Shown: positions 9,404-18,449, counted from the first letter of the stretch. The stretch: 64,000 nt of DNA from Metabacillus arenae (GCF_014773385.1 NZ_JACXAI010000016.1:1-64000); one strand, 5' to 3'. Numbers and translations: made by a program. Notes: generated by a model not told the origin, from the sequence alone.

Positions 9404-9421
9404 TGAATGACTATTCATTCA
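9404..9421 (+). promoter_or_regulatory. FadR operator
   Basis: TGAATGACTATTCATTCA fits the published B. subtilis FadR consensus TGAATGA-M-TA-N-TCATTCA at every position. It covers the transcription start of the promoter at 9368-9396, so bound FadR should block initiation. This implies autoregulation, relieved by long-chain acyl-CoA. Confidence 0.9.
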
Positions 9422-9447
9422 TTATTTTGAAAGGTAGCGAGGATACA

Positions 9448-10032
9448 TTGAGACAACAAAAACCGAAATATAAGCAAATAATTGATGCAGCTGTCATTGT
9501 AATTGCCGAAAACGGATACCATCAGGCACAGGTATCCAAGATCGCTAAACAAGCTGGAGTAGCAGATGGAACCATTTATCTTTATTTTAAAAATAAAGAA
9601 GATATACTGGTTTCACTGTTTCAAGAAAAGATGGGTGTGTTTATCGAGAAAATTCGTTCTGAAATAGCAGGAAAGACATCATCAGCAGAGAAATTATATT
9701 TGTTAGTTGAAAAACATTTTACCTGGTTTGCAGAAGAACCTCATCTAGCGATTGTCACACAGTTGGAATTGAGACAGTCAAACAAAGATCTTAGGCTTCG
9801 TATAAATGAAGTTTTGAAGGGCTATTTAGATGTTGTGGATGAGATTATTCAGTCAGGCAAAAGAGCTGGTGAATTTAGAGAAAGCCTAAACCTTAGGTTA
9901 ACAAGGCAAATGATCTTTGGAACCATTGATGAAATGGTAACGACCTGGGTCATGAACGATCAAAAATATGATCTGGTAGCAACGGCGAAAGAAGTTCATG
10001 AACTGATTGTGTCAGGGTGCGGGAATCATTAA
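9448..10032 (+). CDS. fadR: Fatty acid degradation regulator FadR (TetR family)
   Basis: FadR is a TetR-type repressor of beta-oxidation genes that releases DNA on binding long-chain acyl-CoA. The N-terminal helix-turn-helix is clear (VSKIAKQAGVADGTIYLYF), and the ligand domain carries IVTQLELRQSN and MIFGTIDEMVTTWVMNDQKYD. The TTG start at 9448 follows GAGGA and gives 194 residues, the B. subtilis length. The frame is open to an ATG at 9403, but that extension would translate the operator itself and has no Shine-Dalgarno. Confidence 0.93.
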   Translation: MRQQKPKYKQIIDAAVIVIAENGYHQAQVSKIAKQAGVADGTIYLYFKNKEDILVSLFQEKMGVFIEKIRSEIAGKTSSAEKLYLLVEKHFTWFAEEPHLAIVTQLELRQSNKDLRLRINEVLKGYLDVVDEIIQSGKRAGEFRESLNLRLTRQMIFGTIDEMVTTWVMNDQKYDLVATAKEVHELIVSGCGNH

Positions 10033-10093
10033 TCCTGCATCCTAATAATTTATTGTTTTTATTCACCGATTTTCATAAAAAGGGGAATGTCTA

Positions 10094-10867
10094 ATGCAAT
10101 ACTTGCGAGTAGAAAAGGAACAATACGTTGCAACAATAACAATTCAGCATCCTCCAGCTAATGCCTTGTCATCTAAAGTTTTGAAAGAGCTTTCATCTTT
10201 GTTGGATGATCTGGAGCATAACCGGGAGGTAAGGGTAATTGTAATGCATGGAGAAGGAAAATTCTTTTCGGCAGGTGCCGATATTAAGGAATTTACAACT
10301 GTAGAGAATGGAATTGAGTTTTCAAAACTGGCGAAAAGAGGCCAACAGCTTTTTGAAAGAATTGAAACTTATTCCAAACCGGTTATAGCTGCTATCCATG
10401 GAGCTGCATTAGGTGGCGGATTGGAGCTGGCGATGGCATGTCATCTCCGTTTGGTCACAGAGGATGCAAAGCTTGGACTGCCAGAACTTCAATTAGGATT
10501 GATTCCAGGGTTTGCAGGAACTCAGCGGCTGCCGAAATATGTCGGCACTGAAAGAGCAATTGAGATGTTGCTGACAAGTGAGCCAATTACCGGAAAACAA
10601 GCTGTTGAATATGGTTTGGCAAGTCGTACAGTATCGGAGGTCAAGCTATTAGCAGAAGCAAAGAAATTAGCTGAAAAATTTGCTTCGAAAAGCCCGATTT
10701 CAGTACGTGCAACTATCGACTTATTGAATGCAGCAAAGCCGCCATCATATCATGATGCTGTAACAAAAGAATCCGACTACTTTGGAGAAGTATTTGAAAG
10801 TGCTGATGCAAAAGAGGGAATACAAGCCTTCTTGGAAAAAAGAAAGCCGTATTTTAAAGGGGAATAA
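10094..10867 (+). CDS. fadB: Enoyl-CoA hydratase
   Basis: This crotonase-fold enzyme hydrates trans-2-enoyl-CoA to 3-hydroxyacyl-CoA in beta-oxidation. The oxyanion-hole segments are SAGADIKEF near residue 57 and HGAALGGGLELAMACH near 102; a glutamate in GLPELQLGLIPG corresponds to the active-site region. The length of 257 is typical. AAGGGGAA precedes the ATG. It lies 61 bases after fadR and probably shares the FadR-controlled promoter. Confidence 0.9.
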   Translation: MQYLRVEKEQYVATITIQHPPANALSSKVLKELSSLLDDLEHNREVRVIVMHGEGKFFSAGADIKEFTTVENGIEFSKLAKRGQQLFERIETYSKPVIAAIHGAALGGGLELAMACHLRLVTEDAKLGLPELQLGLIPGFAGTQRLPKYVGTERAIEMLLTSEPITGKQAVEYGLASRTVSEVKLLAEAKKLAEKFASKSPISVRATIDLLNAAKPPSYHDAVTKESDYFGEVFESADAKEGIQAFLEKRKPYFKGE

Positions 10868-10930
10868 TTGCTTTCAAATCAATTTGTTCTATTCATTTAT
10901 TATTGTTTATAGGGTGGTTTATTGAATAAG

Positions 10931-10968
10931 GAGTCGGTTCTTTCGCCGATTTCATCAATTCCCACCTC
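10931..10968 (+). repeat. Element B, partial copy in the fadB-etfB gap
   Basis: The hairpin CGGTTCTTTCGCCG is followed by TTTCATCAATTCCCACCTCT. The same arrangement (hairpin, TTTCATC-AAT, CCCACCTC) recurs at 11919-11970, 36660-36716, 43409-43762 and, inverted, 51934-51991. Gap sequence on either side shows only the etfB Shine-Dalgarno. Confidence 0.55.
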
Positions 10969-11041
10969 TAATATAACTTCAAAGAAGACTCGAAAAGCTT
11001 TTTTCTAATAATATGTCTTAACGAATACAGGGGGAAAGACG

Positions 11042-11815
11042 ATGAATATTTATGTCATTATGAAAAGAACATTTGATACAGAAGAAAGGCTGTCTGTGAG
11101 CAATGGACGAATTTCCGAAGATGGAGCTGAATTCATTATTAATCCATATGATGAATATGCGATTGAAGAAGCGATCACTATACGTGATGCTGAGGGTGGA
11201 GAAGTGACGGTAGTAACAGTTGGCGGAGAAGAGTCTGAAAAAGAATTAAGAACAGCTCTTGCCATGGGATGCGACAAAGCGGTTTTAATAAATACAGAAG
11301 ATGACTTGGATGAAGGGGATCAGTATACAACTGCAACGATTTTAGGAGAATATTTTAAAGGCAAGGAAGTTGACCTTATTCTTGGCGGAAATGTTGCCAT
11401 CGATGGAGGGTCTGGGCAAGTTGGGCCTCACTTGGCAGAATTGCTGGATATTCCGTATGTAACAACTATTACAAAGCTTACGATTGAGGGGAACAAAGCA
11501 ACAATTGTTCGTGATGTTGAGGGGGATCAAGAAGTCATTGAAACCACTCTGCCTTTACTTGTAACAGCACAGCAAGGTCTTAACGAGCCTCGTTATCCAT
11601 CCTTACCAGGAATTATGAAGGCGAAGAAAAAACCATTGGAAGAGCTTGAATTAGATGATTTAGATCTTAATGAAGACGATGTCGAGGCGAAAACGAAAAC
11701 ATTGGAAATTTTTTTGCCGCCAAGCAAAGAAGCTGGAAAAGTATTGCAGGGGGACATTGAAGACCAAGTAAAAGAATTAGTTTCACTCCTCCGTACAGAA
11801 GCGAAAGTTATTTAA
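11042..11815 (+). CDS. etfB: Electron transfer flavoprotein beta subunit
   Basis: EtfB pairs with EtfA to carry electrons from acyl-CoA dehydrogenases to the respiratory chain. It binds AMP and contacts the FAD carried by EtfA. The family signature around VDLILGGNVAIDGGSGQVGPHLAELL is seen near residues 116-141. At 257 residues it has the expected size. CAGGGGGAAAG lies just before the ATG. It is separated from fadB by 174 bases holding an element B copy, and from etfA by 216 bases holding another. Confidence 0.93.
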   Translation: MNIYVIMKRTFDTEERLSVSNGRISEDGAEFIINPYDEYAIEEAITIRDAEGGEVTVVTVGGEESEKELRTALAMGCDKAVLINTEDDLDEGDQYTTATILGEYFKGKEVDLILGGNVAIDGGSGQVGPHLAELLDIPYVTTITKLTIEGNKATIVRDVEGDQEVIETTLPLLVTAQQGLNEPRYPSLPGIMKAKKKPLEELELDDLDLNEDDVEAKTKTLEIFLPPSKEAGKVLQGDIEDQVKELVSLLRTEAKVI

Positions 11816-11918
11816 GGGTGGCTTTTTTAATAGAAATTGGCTCATCGGCAAATTTTCTTAATATCAGAATGTTTAAGCTCACCATCAAGTATTAAAGGGG
11901 TAGGGTGGTTTTTAAAAA

Positions 11919-11970
11919 AGAAACCGGCATTTTCGCCGATTACATCACTTCACACCTCTGATTTCTAGAA
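11919..11970 (+). repeat. Element B, partial copy in the etfB-etfA gap
   Basis: The hairpin CCGGCATTTTCGCCG is followed by ATTACATCACTTCACACCTCTG and TTTCTAGAAAA. It matches the unit at 10931-10968 in order and spacing, so both gaps of the fadB-etfB-etfA run carry the same insertion type. Confidence 0.55.
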
Positions 11971-12031
11971 AATGCGTCAGCATTTTTTCAGGGAGATAAC
12001 ACGGAGAATATTTTTACAGGGGGAAACCATT

Positions 12032-13009
12032 ATGGCACGAAAAGTTTTAGTTTTAGGAGAAGTAAGAGAGCAAACTTTAAGAAATGTATCCTTTGAAGCG
12101 CTCGCTGCTGCAAAAACCGTTGCAGAAGGCGGAGAAGTGGTTGCTGCGCTTGTAGGAAAGAATATTTCAAGCTTAGCCGATGAAATGCTTCAATACGGTG
12201 CAGATAGAGTTGTCAAAATAGAAAATGAAAAGCTAAAAGCTTATACACCAGACGGATATTCACAAGCATTGCTGGCAGTAATCGAAAGTGAAAAGCCGGG
12301 CGGGATTGTATTCGGTCATACAGCCTTAGGAAAAGATTTATCTCCAAAATTAGCAGCCAAACTGAATACTGGATTAATATCTGATGCAACAAATGTAGAA
12401 ATAGCAGGTGGAAACATAGTTTTTACCCGTCCTATCTATTCCGGTAAAGCATTTGAGAAGAAGATTGTAACGGGAGATATTATTTTTGCTACGATAAGAC
12501 CAAACAATATTGCTTCCTTAGAAAAGGATGAGTCACATACAGGTGAGATCTCTTCCTTATCTGTTGATATTAAAGACCTTCGAACCATTGTAAAAGAGGT
12601 TATACGCAAAGCGACGGAAGGGGTTGACTTATCTGAAGCAAAGGTTATTGTTGCTGGAGGGCGCGGAGTGAAAAGCTCGAATGGTTTTGAGCCTTTAAAA
12701 GAGCTTGCAAATGTTTTAGGCGGGGCCATAGGGGCATCGCGGGGTGCTTGTGATGCGGATTATTGCGATTACTCTCTGCAAATAGGTCAAACTGGTAAGG
12801 TCGTTACGCCTGACTTGTATATCGCATGCGGGATCTCTGGTGCAATTCAGCATCTGGCAGGAATGTCCAACTCTAAAGTAATTGTTGCGATTAATAAAGA
12901 TCCTGAAGCAAATATTTTTAAAATAGCTGACTATGGAATCGTAGGAGACTTGTTTGAAGTAGTACCATTATTAACACAAGAATTTAAAAAGTTAAATGTC
13001 CATTCATAA
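12032..13009 (+). CDS. etfA: Electron transfer flavoprotein alpha subunit
   Basis: EtfA carries FAD and accepts electrons from acyl-CoA dehydrogenases as a heterodimer with EtfB. The C-terminal FAD-binding domain shows VAGGRGVKSSNGF, GASRGACDADYC, QIGQTGKVVTPDLYIACGIS, and INKDPEANIFKIADYGIVGD. The ATG at 12032 has CAGGGGGAAAC upstream and gives MARKVLVLGE at 325 residues, the usual size. The frame is open for 60 bases further upstream, but that stretch covers the leader. Confidence 0.94.
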   Translation: MARKVLVLGEVREQTLRNVSFEALAAAKTVAEGGEVVAALVGKNISSLADEMLQYGADRVVKIENEKLKAYTPDGYSQALLAVIESEKPGGIVFGHTALGKDLSPKLAAKLNTGLISDATNVEIAGGNIVFTRPIYSGKAFEKKIVTGDIIFATIRPNNIASLEKDESHTGEISSLSVDIKDLRTIVKEVIRKATEGVDLSEAKVIVAGGRGVKSSNGFEPLKELANVLGGAIGASRGACDADYCDYSLQIGQTGKVVTPDLYIACGISGAIQHLAGMSNSKVIVAINKDPEANIFKIADYGIVGDLFEVVPLLTQEFKKLNVHS

Positions 13010-13021
13010 AAAGCAATCATA

Positions 13022-13050
13022 AACGGCTGCCAAAAACTTGGCAGCCGTTC
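13022..13050 (+). terminator. Hairpin after etfA
   Basis: ACGGCTGCCAA and TTGGCAGCCGT form an 11-bp perfect stem with a 4-base loop just after the etfA stop. There is no strong T run after it, so it may act as a terminator or as a 3' stabilising stem. Confidence 0.6.
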
Positions 13051-13254
13051 CATCAATATGGTCACCAATGCTGCAATTCAACATCTCCGTCAATCATTGA
13101 TTTAGCGGAATATCCTGCAATTACTAAAGAAATTGTTTTTTATCCTTTAAAATAGGGAATTATAAAACACGAGCATATTATTAGCGCTTAAAACCACAGA
13201 GGTGCTATACTTAAGACCATTATTTAAGCTTTAAGCTTTATAGGAGGTATTTTA

Positions 13255-13569
13255 ATGGCGATTACAAATGTATCAGATCAAAGTTTCAGCACTGAAACTA
13301 GCGAAGGTGTTGTGTTAGCGGATTTTTGGGCTCCTTGGTGTGGTCCTTGTAAAATGATTGCTCCTGTATTGGAAGAGTTAGATCAAGAAATGGGAGACAA
13401 AGTTAAAATCGTAAAACTAGACGTAGACGAAAACCAAGAAACAGCTGGAAAATATGGTGTAATGAGCATTCCAACTTTACTTGTTTTTAAAGATGGTGAG
13501 GTTGTTGATAAAGCAGTAGGCTTCCAGCCTAAAGAAGCTTTAGCAGAATTACTTACAAAACATGCTTAA
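13255..13569 (+). CDS. trxA: Thioredoxin
   Basis: Thioredoxin is the general cytosolic disulfide reductase and electron donor to ribonucleotide reductase and others. The active site WCGPC lies in [11 protein letters not shown] near residues 29-33, and the cis-proline is in [11 protein letters not shown]. The length of 104 is typical. AGGAGG lies 8 bases before the ATG. It is monocistronic, with its own terminator; TATACT at 13206-13211 may be its -10, but no good -35 accompanies it. Confidence 0.96.
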   Translation: MAITNVSDQSFSTETSEGVVLADFWAPWCGPCKMIAPVLEELDQEMGDKVKIVKLDVDENQETAGKYGVMSIPTLLVFKDGEVVDKAVGFQPKEALAELLTKHA

Positions 13570-13582
13570 TCAATTAATTGAT

Positions 13583-13613
13583 AAAACAGTCTCTCTCTGG
13601 AGGCTGTTTTTTT
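13583..13613 (+). terminator. Terminator after trxA
   Basis: A stem based on AAACAG/CTGTTT with an inner CTC/GAG pairing is followed by seven T. The stretch 13614-13892 holds no gene I can support; a 28-codon frame at 13719 is discussed among the rejected items. Confidence 0.8.
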
Positions 13614-13892
13614 ATCTGTTAAGAATAGTTAATTAAAGTATTAACATGATAACGAGTGGTATCATTGTCCAGCGCAGGCGGACAGGACAGCAAGAACATC
13701 ATTATTTCTGGGAGTCTTATGTGTGCTGGTCCTATGTTGGAGGAGATGTCCAGAGATTTAAATGATTCTATAGTCAAAACGACCTATTGCTTGGGAAATA
13801 AATAAAAATGGTTTTTTGATTCCAAAAGAAGAATTTTGGAGAGATTTCATGTAAAATAAAGGTCTATTATGTTATTTTGAGGGTGGTTTAAG

Positions 13893-15665
13893 GTGAATCA
13901 GCATATAAAAGAAAAATTGACTCTTTTGCCAGACCAGCCAGGCTGTTACTTAATGAAGGATCGGCAAGGAACGGTCATTTATGTAGGAAAAGCGAAAGTG
14001 TTAAGGAATCGCGTTCGTTCTTATTTCACAGGATCTCATGATGCTAAAACACAAAGGCTGGTCAATGAGATTGAAGATTTTGAATACATTGTAACCTCAT
14101 CTAATATTGAAGCACTTATTTTAGAGATGAATTTAATAAAGAAATATGATCCTAAATATAATGTGATGCTGAAAGACGATAAAACCTATCCTTTTATTAA
14201 AATTACAGCAGAGAGGCACCCGCGACTGATCGTCACAAGAAAAGTCAAGAAAGATAAAGGGAAATATTTTGGTCCCTATCCTAATGTTCAAGCTGCAAGG
14301 GAAACAAAGAAATTGCTCGATAGACTTTATCCATTGCGGAAGTGCAATACTTTACCTGATAAGGTTTGTCTATATTATCACCTGGGGCAGTGTTTAGCAC
14401 CATGTGTCAAATCTGTATCAGAAAAAACAAACAAACAGCTTGTAGAAGAAATTTCAAGGTTTTTAAATGGCGGATTCAAAGCGATTAAAGCAGAACTAAC
14501 CTCAAAGATGCAAGAAGCTGCCGAGGCCCTTGATTTTGAGAGAGCAAAAGAATTTCGAGATCAGCTTGTTCATATTGAAGCGACAATGGAAAAGCAGAAA
14601 ATGACATTAACGGATTTTGTAGACCGAGATGTGTTTGCCTATGCGTATGACAAGGGATGGATGTGTGTACAAGTTTTCTTTATCAGGCAAGGGAAATTGA
14701 TTGAACGGGATGTTTCGATGTTTCCGTTGTATCAAGAGCCTGAAGAAGAGTTTTATACATTTATTGGTCAATTTTATTCGAAAAATGCGCATTTCTTACC
14801 GCGTGAGATTTTACTTCCCGACAGTGTTGACCACGAATTAATTCATCAATTATTACAAGTCCAAGTATACCAGCCAAAACGCGGAAAAAAGAAAGACTTG
14901 CTGCTATTGGCCCATAAAAATGCAAAAATGGCACTTCAAGAAAAGTTTTTTCTAATTGAGCGTGATGAAGAAAGAACAATCAAAGCAGTTGAAAGCCTTG
15001 GAAACGCTCTTGGAATTTATCCACCGCTTCGAATTGAAGCATTTGATAACTCGAATATTCAAGGAACAGATCCAGTTTCGGCAATGATTGTGTTTATAGA
15101 CGGAAAGCCGGCTAAAAAAGATTACAGAAAATATAAAATCAAAACAGTCAAGGGTCCAGATGACTATGACTCAATGAGAGAAGTTATTAGAAGAAGATAT
15201 ACACGTGTATTGAAAGAAGGTTTGCCCCTGCCAGACATGATTTTAATAGATGGAGGAAAAGGTCAGTTAAGTGCTGCGAAGGAAATTCTTGAAAATGAAC
15301 TTAACCTTGATATTCCAGTAGCTGGATTGGTAAAAGATGAAAAGCACCGGACCTCCAACTTGCTTATTGGAGATCCTCCTGAGCTAATTGGACTTGAAAG
15401 AAACAGCCAGGAATTTTACCTATTGCAAAGAATCCAGGATGAGGTCCATCGATTTGCTATTACATTCCACAGGCAGCTGAGGGGGAAGAGTGCGTTTCAA
15501 TCTGTTCTTGACAATATACCCGGGGTAGGAGAAAAACGCAAAAAGATGTTATTAAAACATTTCGGTTCTATAAAAAAAATGAAAGAAGCAACCTTGGATG
15601 ACTTGAAAAAAGCAGGCATTCCTGCTGCTACAGCCAAAGACATCCTAGAAAAATTAAAAAAATAG
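13893..15665 (+). CDS. uvrC: Excinuclease ABC subunit C
   Basis: UvrC makes both incisions in nucleotide excision repair after UvrA and UvrB locate the lesion. The GIY-YIG nuclease domain is at the N-terminus ([19 protein letters not shown] near 18-36). The UVR domain that binds UvrB is near 200-235 ([14 protein letters not shown]), the RNase H-like second nuclease follows ([31 protein letters not shown]-type motif near 450), and a helix-hairpin-helix pair ends the protein ([18 protein letters not shown]). Length 590 is typical. It starts with GTG after GAGGGTGG. Confidence 0.95.
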   Translation: MNQHIKEKLTLLPDQPGCYLMKDRQGTVIYVGKAKVLRNRVRSYFTGSHDAKTQRLVNEIEDFEYIVTSSNIEALILEMNLIKKYDPKYNVMLKDDKTYPFIKITAERHPRLIVTRKVKKDKGKYFGPYPNVQAARETKKLLDRLYPLRKCNTLPDKVCLYYHLGQCLAPCVKSVSEKTNKQLVEEISRFLNGGFKAIKAELTSKMQEAAEALDFERAKEFRDQLVHIEATMEKQKMTLTDFVDRDVFAYAYDKGWMCVQVFFIRQGKLIERDVSMFPLYQEPEEEFYTFIGQFYSKNAHFLPREILLPDSVDHELIHQLLQVQVYQPKRGKKKDLLLLAHKNAKMALQEKFFLIERDEERTIKAVESLGNALGIYPPLRIEAFDNSNIQGTDPVSAMIVFIDGKPAKKDYRKYKIKTVKGPDDYDSMREVIRRRYTRVLKEGLPLPDMILIDGGKGQLSAAKEILENELNLDIPVAGLVKDEKHRTSNLLIGDPPELIGLERNSQEFYLLQRIQDEVHRFAITFHRQLRGKSAFQSVLDNIPGVGEKRKKMLLKHFGSIKKMKEATLDDLKKAGIPAATAKDILEKLKK

Positions 15666-15666
15666 A

Positions 15667-15695
15667 TTGCCATTTTTTAGATTGTCTGATAAAAT
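15667..15695 (+). promoter_or_regulatory. Sigma-A promoter of the lysC leader
   Basis: TTGCCA (15667-15672) and TAAAAT (15690-15695) are 17 bases apart, immediately past the uvrC stop. The start point would fall near 15702, upstream of the riboswitch. Confidence 0.65.
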
Positions 15696-15727
15696 CATAA
15701 CTAATTTCATACTTTGATCGTTTAGTT

Positions 15728-15973
15728 CGTTAAATGAAGATAGAGGTGCGAGCTTCAAGAGTATGTTATGTGAGGTGAATGGAAGCCTGAGAGCATAACA
15801 GAAAGGGGAGAGTCGCCGAAGTGAAGGGAATTCCATTATTTCCCTTTTCTGGTTCTGTATTGAATAAGTGCAGAATTGTCAAGAATTTATTTCTTGGAGG
15901 GCTATCTCATTGTGTGAGCGGATAATTTATTCGTTTTATATGCAATGGGATTACAAGTCTCATTGCTTTTTTG
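15728..15973 (+). promoter_or_regulatory. Lysine riboswitch (L box) controlling lysC
   Basis: The leader closely resembles the B. subtilis lysC L box: GATAGAGGTGCGAGCTTCAA and AAGAGTATG at the start, AAAGGGGAGAGTCGCCGAAG in the middle, and TTCTTGGAGGGCTATCTCAT at the end. GATAG and CTATC close the P1 stem. ATCTCATTG (15904-15912) can pair with CAATGGGAT (15943-15951) as antiterminator. The competing terminator is GCAATG-GA/TC-CATTGC at 15942-15966 followed by TTTTTT. Lysine binding is expected to favour termination. Confidence 0.95.
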
Positions 15974-16114
15974 CATTTACATAAGTTTCAGCTCAGCTGT
16001 TCTTAGGCATACGGTCAGGTGAAATAGGTTTTTTTCTAAGCAATTCGTTTCTTTTAGGCATCAATAAGGTTTATGAAAACATCTTTAAATAAGTAAAGAG
16101 GGTGAAAGGTACTA

Positions 16115-17344
16115 ATGGGTCTAATTGTCCAAAAATTTGGAGGAACTTCAGTTGGTTCAGTAGAAAAAATTCAAAATGCAGCTAATCGGGTTATTCAAGA
16201 GAAACAAAATGGTCATAATGTCGTAGTTGTCGTTTCAGCAATGGGAAAAACAACAGACCAATTAGTCTCTATGGCAGAAACAATCAACAGCCATCCAAGC
16301 AAAAGAGAAATGGATATGCTATTAACAACTGGCGAGCAAGTCACGATTTCGCTCCTATCAATGGCATTAAAAGCAAAAGGGTTTGATGCAGTCTCTTATA
16401 CTGGCTGGCAAGCTGGAATCGAGACAGAACCTATTCATGGAAATGCGAGAATTACCGATATTGATACAACAAGAATTCAAGATCAGTTAGGATGCGGTAA
16501 TATCGTCGTTGTTGCTGGATTCCAAGGAGCCTCTATTGACGGTGAAATAACGACTTTAGGCAGAGGTGGTTCAGATACGACTGCTGTTGCATTGGCCGCT
16601 GCGCTAAATGCTGACAAATGTGATATTTATACAGATGTAACAGGTGTATTTACAACAGATCCGCGTTTTATTAAAGGAGCAAGGAAGCTTGCTGGGATTT
16701 CCTACGATGAAATGCTGGAGTTGGCAAATCTAGGTGCCGGTGTTCTACACCCCCGTGCAGTTGAGTTTGCAAAAAATTATCATGTTCCTCTAGAAGTTCG
16801 CTCCAGTTTGGAACATGAAAATGGAACTATAATTGAGGAGGAGACCACATTGGAACAAAACTTAGTTGTAAGAGGAATTGCATTTGAAGATCAGGTAACA
16901 CGTGTGACTGTATGCGGGCTTCCAAATGAGCTCACCACATTATCTACAATTTTCACAACATTAGCGGCTAACGGAATCAATGTGGATATTATTATTCAAT
17001 CTTCAACAAGCCAAGAAAAGACATCTATTTCATTTTCCGTAAAAACAGGTGACCTTGACGAAACTGTAAAGGTACTTGAACAATTTAAAAATAATTTGAA
17101 CTATGAAAAAATCGAGACAGAAAAAGAATTATCAAAAGTTTCCATTGTTGGGTCAGGGATGATTTCGAATCCAGGAGTTGCTGCTGAAATGTTTGAGGTT
17201 TTAGCAAATGAAGGTATCCAAGTAAAAATGGTGAGCACATCAGAAATTAAAGTATCTACGGTAATTGAGCATGAAAAAATGGTAAGAGCAGTAGAAGTTC
17301 TGCATGAGGCATTCCAATTATCAAAACAAGAGGCTGTCGTTTAA
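16115..17344 (+). CDS. lysC: Aspartokinase II (lysine-sensitive), alpha subunit
   Basis: LysC phosphorylates aspartate, the first step towards lysine, diaminopimelate, methionine and threonine. The kinase domain has KFGGTSVGS near residue 7, GRGGSDTTAVALAAAL near 149 and DPRFIKGARKL near 184. Two ACT domains that bind lysine follow from about residue 265. Length is 409. AGAGGGTGAAAGG precedes the ATG. The gene also encodes the smaller beta subunit from an internal start (see 16850-17344). Expression is controlled by the lysine riboswitch upstream. Confidence 0.96.
   Translation: MGLIVQKFGGTSVGSVEKIQNAANRVIQEKQNGHNVVVVVSAMGKTTDQLVSMAETINSHPSKREMDMLLTTGEQVTISLLSMALKAKGFDAVSYTGWQAGIETEPIHGNARITDIDTTRIQDQLGCGNIVVVAGFQGASIDGEITTLGRGGSDTTAVALAAALNADKCDIYTDVTGVFTTDPRFIKGARKLAGISYDEMLELANLGAGVLHPRAVEFAKNYHVPLEVRSSLEHENGTIIEEETTLEQNLVVRGIAFEDQVTRVTVCGLPNELTTLSTIFTTLAANGINVDIIIQSSTSQEKTSISFSVKTGDLDETVKVLEQFKNNLNYEKIETEKELSKVSIVGSGMISNPGVAAEMFEVLANEGIQVKMVSTSEIKVSTVIEHEKMVRAVEVLHEAFQLSKQEAVV
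16850..17344 (+). CDS. lysC: Aspartokinase II beta subunit (internal in-frame start)
   Basis: A TTG at codon 246 of lysC is preceded by GAGGAGGAG with 8 bases between AGGAGG and the start. In B. subtilis the beta subunit of aspartokinase II is made from an internal start at the same codon position. Here it would give 164 residues comprising the two regulatory ACT domains (starting MEQNLVVRGIAFED). The alpha2-beta2 enzyme depends on this overlap arrangement. The site is seen directly; its use is inferred from the B. subtilis precedent. Confidence 0.75.
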   Translation: MEQNLVVRGIAFEDQVTRVTVCGLPNELTTLSTIFTTLAANGINVDIIIQSSTSQEKTSISFSVKTGDLDETVKVLEQFKNNLNYEKIETEKELSKVSIVGSGMISNPGVAAEMFEVLANEGIQVKMVSTSEIKVSTVIEHEKMVRAVEVLHEAFQLSKQEAVV

Positions 17345-17422
17345 ACTAAAGCTTTATTCTAAGAACTTAATATATAAGAGAAGTTGAACGAAAAGCGCAA
17401 AGGGTTAATCGCATAAGATGAG

Positions 17423-17456
17423 CCGTCAAAAAGGTGCTTTTTAACCTTTTTGACGG
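17423..17456 (+). terminator. Stem-loop after lysC
   Basis: CCGTCAAAAAGG and CCTTTTTGACGG form a perfect 12-bp stem around a 10-base T-rich loop. There is no T run after it. A second hairpin at 17550-17577 (GGCAATC/GATTGCC) resembles the GCAATCGG hairpin of element B. The rest of 17457-17681 shows nothing definite. Confidence 0.55.
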
Positions 17457-17681
17457 ATAAGGTTGTGACCTCAGGCGGGATAGGTGCTGGCCAACGAGGA
17501 TTAACTTTAATGCATTAATTAACTGAAATATCCTGAACTATAATATTAAGGCAATCAGTGAAAATACCGATTGCCTCAAGTGATTCAAAAGTGTTTCAAT
17601 CACAACAGAGCCTGCGTAAACAGCCTAAGAAATAGAGGGAGGCGCTATAGTAAGCCTGCCTCGTAATTGTGTGGAAGCCTA

Positions 17682-18137
17682 TTACATATTAGTCAAATCT
17701 TTGTGATCCCACTTTACTGTAAAAACAGCTTTATTAGCTCGTCTTTTTATTTGTTCATATGTCTCTGTTATTTGGTTGTTGAGCTGCTCCATCTGTTGGG
17801 CTAGAAAGCCTGCTTCAAGCTGGAAGAAGGGCTCTTTTTTCGCTTTAAAGCGTGCCTGGATGAGTTCACCCTCCAGCTCAAATTCCATTTCTGTACCTTT
17901 TTTATGTACAATACTTAGTTTTCCCCAACCTGCACAATGGAAAAATGATATCACCTCTTCAAGTGAATTAAGAGGGTATTTGCGTGCAAGGTTTTTTCCA
18001 GCCCAATAAAGCATTTGGGAGCTTTCTTTGCCTAAGATATCTGGAATTAAAACTTCACGCATCAACTCAAAGCCAAAAGCAGGTACTTCTATGTCTTGTA
18101 GTTTTTCAAATTCAGACCGAAATAAATTTTTGTTCAT
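17682..18137 (-). CDS. yslB: YslB family protein (DUF2507)
   Basis: This 151-residue cytoplasmic protein matches YslB of B. subtilis in position (between lysC and sdhC), orientation and size. The function is not established. The sequence has a central segment GKESSQMLYWAGKNLARKYP and a region ending in EAGFLAQQMEQLNNQI, with no transmembrane part. The start is placed at CAT 18135-18137: on the minus strand GAGGGG lies 5 bases upstream. An ATG 21 bases earlier would lie before that Shine-Dalgarno. Confidence 0.85.
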   Translation of the reverse strand: MNKNLFRSEFEKLQDIEVPAFGFELMREVLIPDILGKESSQMLYWAGKNLARKYPLNSLEEVISFFHCAGWGKLSIVHKKGTEMEFELEGELIQARFKAKKEPFFQLEAGFLAQQMEQLNNQITETYEQIKRRANKAVFTVKWDHKDLTNM

Positions 18138-18302
18138 TTTTTCCCCTCTTTCCTTCAATTTATTATATCGTATCTTGAAAAAAGAAAAAATGATACAAAA
18201 GTTAATTTCTATTTGGAAAACGACGGTAATAATATATTGATAAAGTAAAAATTAATACAAAAAATGATATTTCAAAAAATTAAAATTTATGAACACGTTT
18301 TC

Positions 18303-18331
18303 TTGACGCTATACCTGTATGGGAGTAAAAT
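18303..18331 (+). promoter_or_regulatory. Sigma-A promoter of sdhCAB
   Basis: TTGACG (18303-18308) and TAAAAT (18326-18331) are 17 bases apart. The transcript would carry a leader of about 210 bases before sdhC. Confidence 0.75.
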
Positions 18332-18388
18332 AAATTTGTCACATTTTATCAGTAAATATTTAAATTCTAATGAAAGAATGGACATTTG

Positions 18389-18449
18389 AATTCAGCAGGT
18401 GCTCTTCTTTTCCCGAAAAGGGACCCAAAGGTAGATCACCACTTGAATT
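18389..18449 (+). promoter_or_regulatory. Structured 5' leader of sdhCAB
   Basis: AATTCA plus AGGTG (18389-18401) can pair with CACC plus TGAATT (18437-18449), enclosing a smaller TCCC/GGGA hairpin near 18411-18423. It lies between the promoter and the sdhC Shine-Dalgarno near 18532. In B. subtilis the sdh leader is a target of the small RNA FsrA; whether this one is cannot be seen from the sequence. Confidence 0.4.

Noticed and set aside
9403-9447. Upstream ATG start for fadR at 9403
   Set aside because: It would place the start codon on the transcription start and inside the FadR operator without any Shine-Dalgarno.
13719-13805. 28-codon ORF between trxA and uvrC with a GGGAG upstream
   Set aside because: The spacing from GGGAG is short, the peptide is not hydrophobic or otherwise characteristic, and there is no promoter or terminator of its own.
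15909-15930. TTGTGTGAGCGGATAATTT resembles the lac operator
   Set aside because: It lies inside the lysine riboswitch between the antiterminator arm and the terminator, the similarity is partial and not palindromic, and no LacI-type gene is near.
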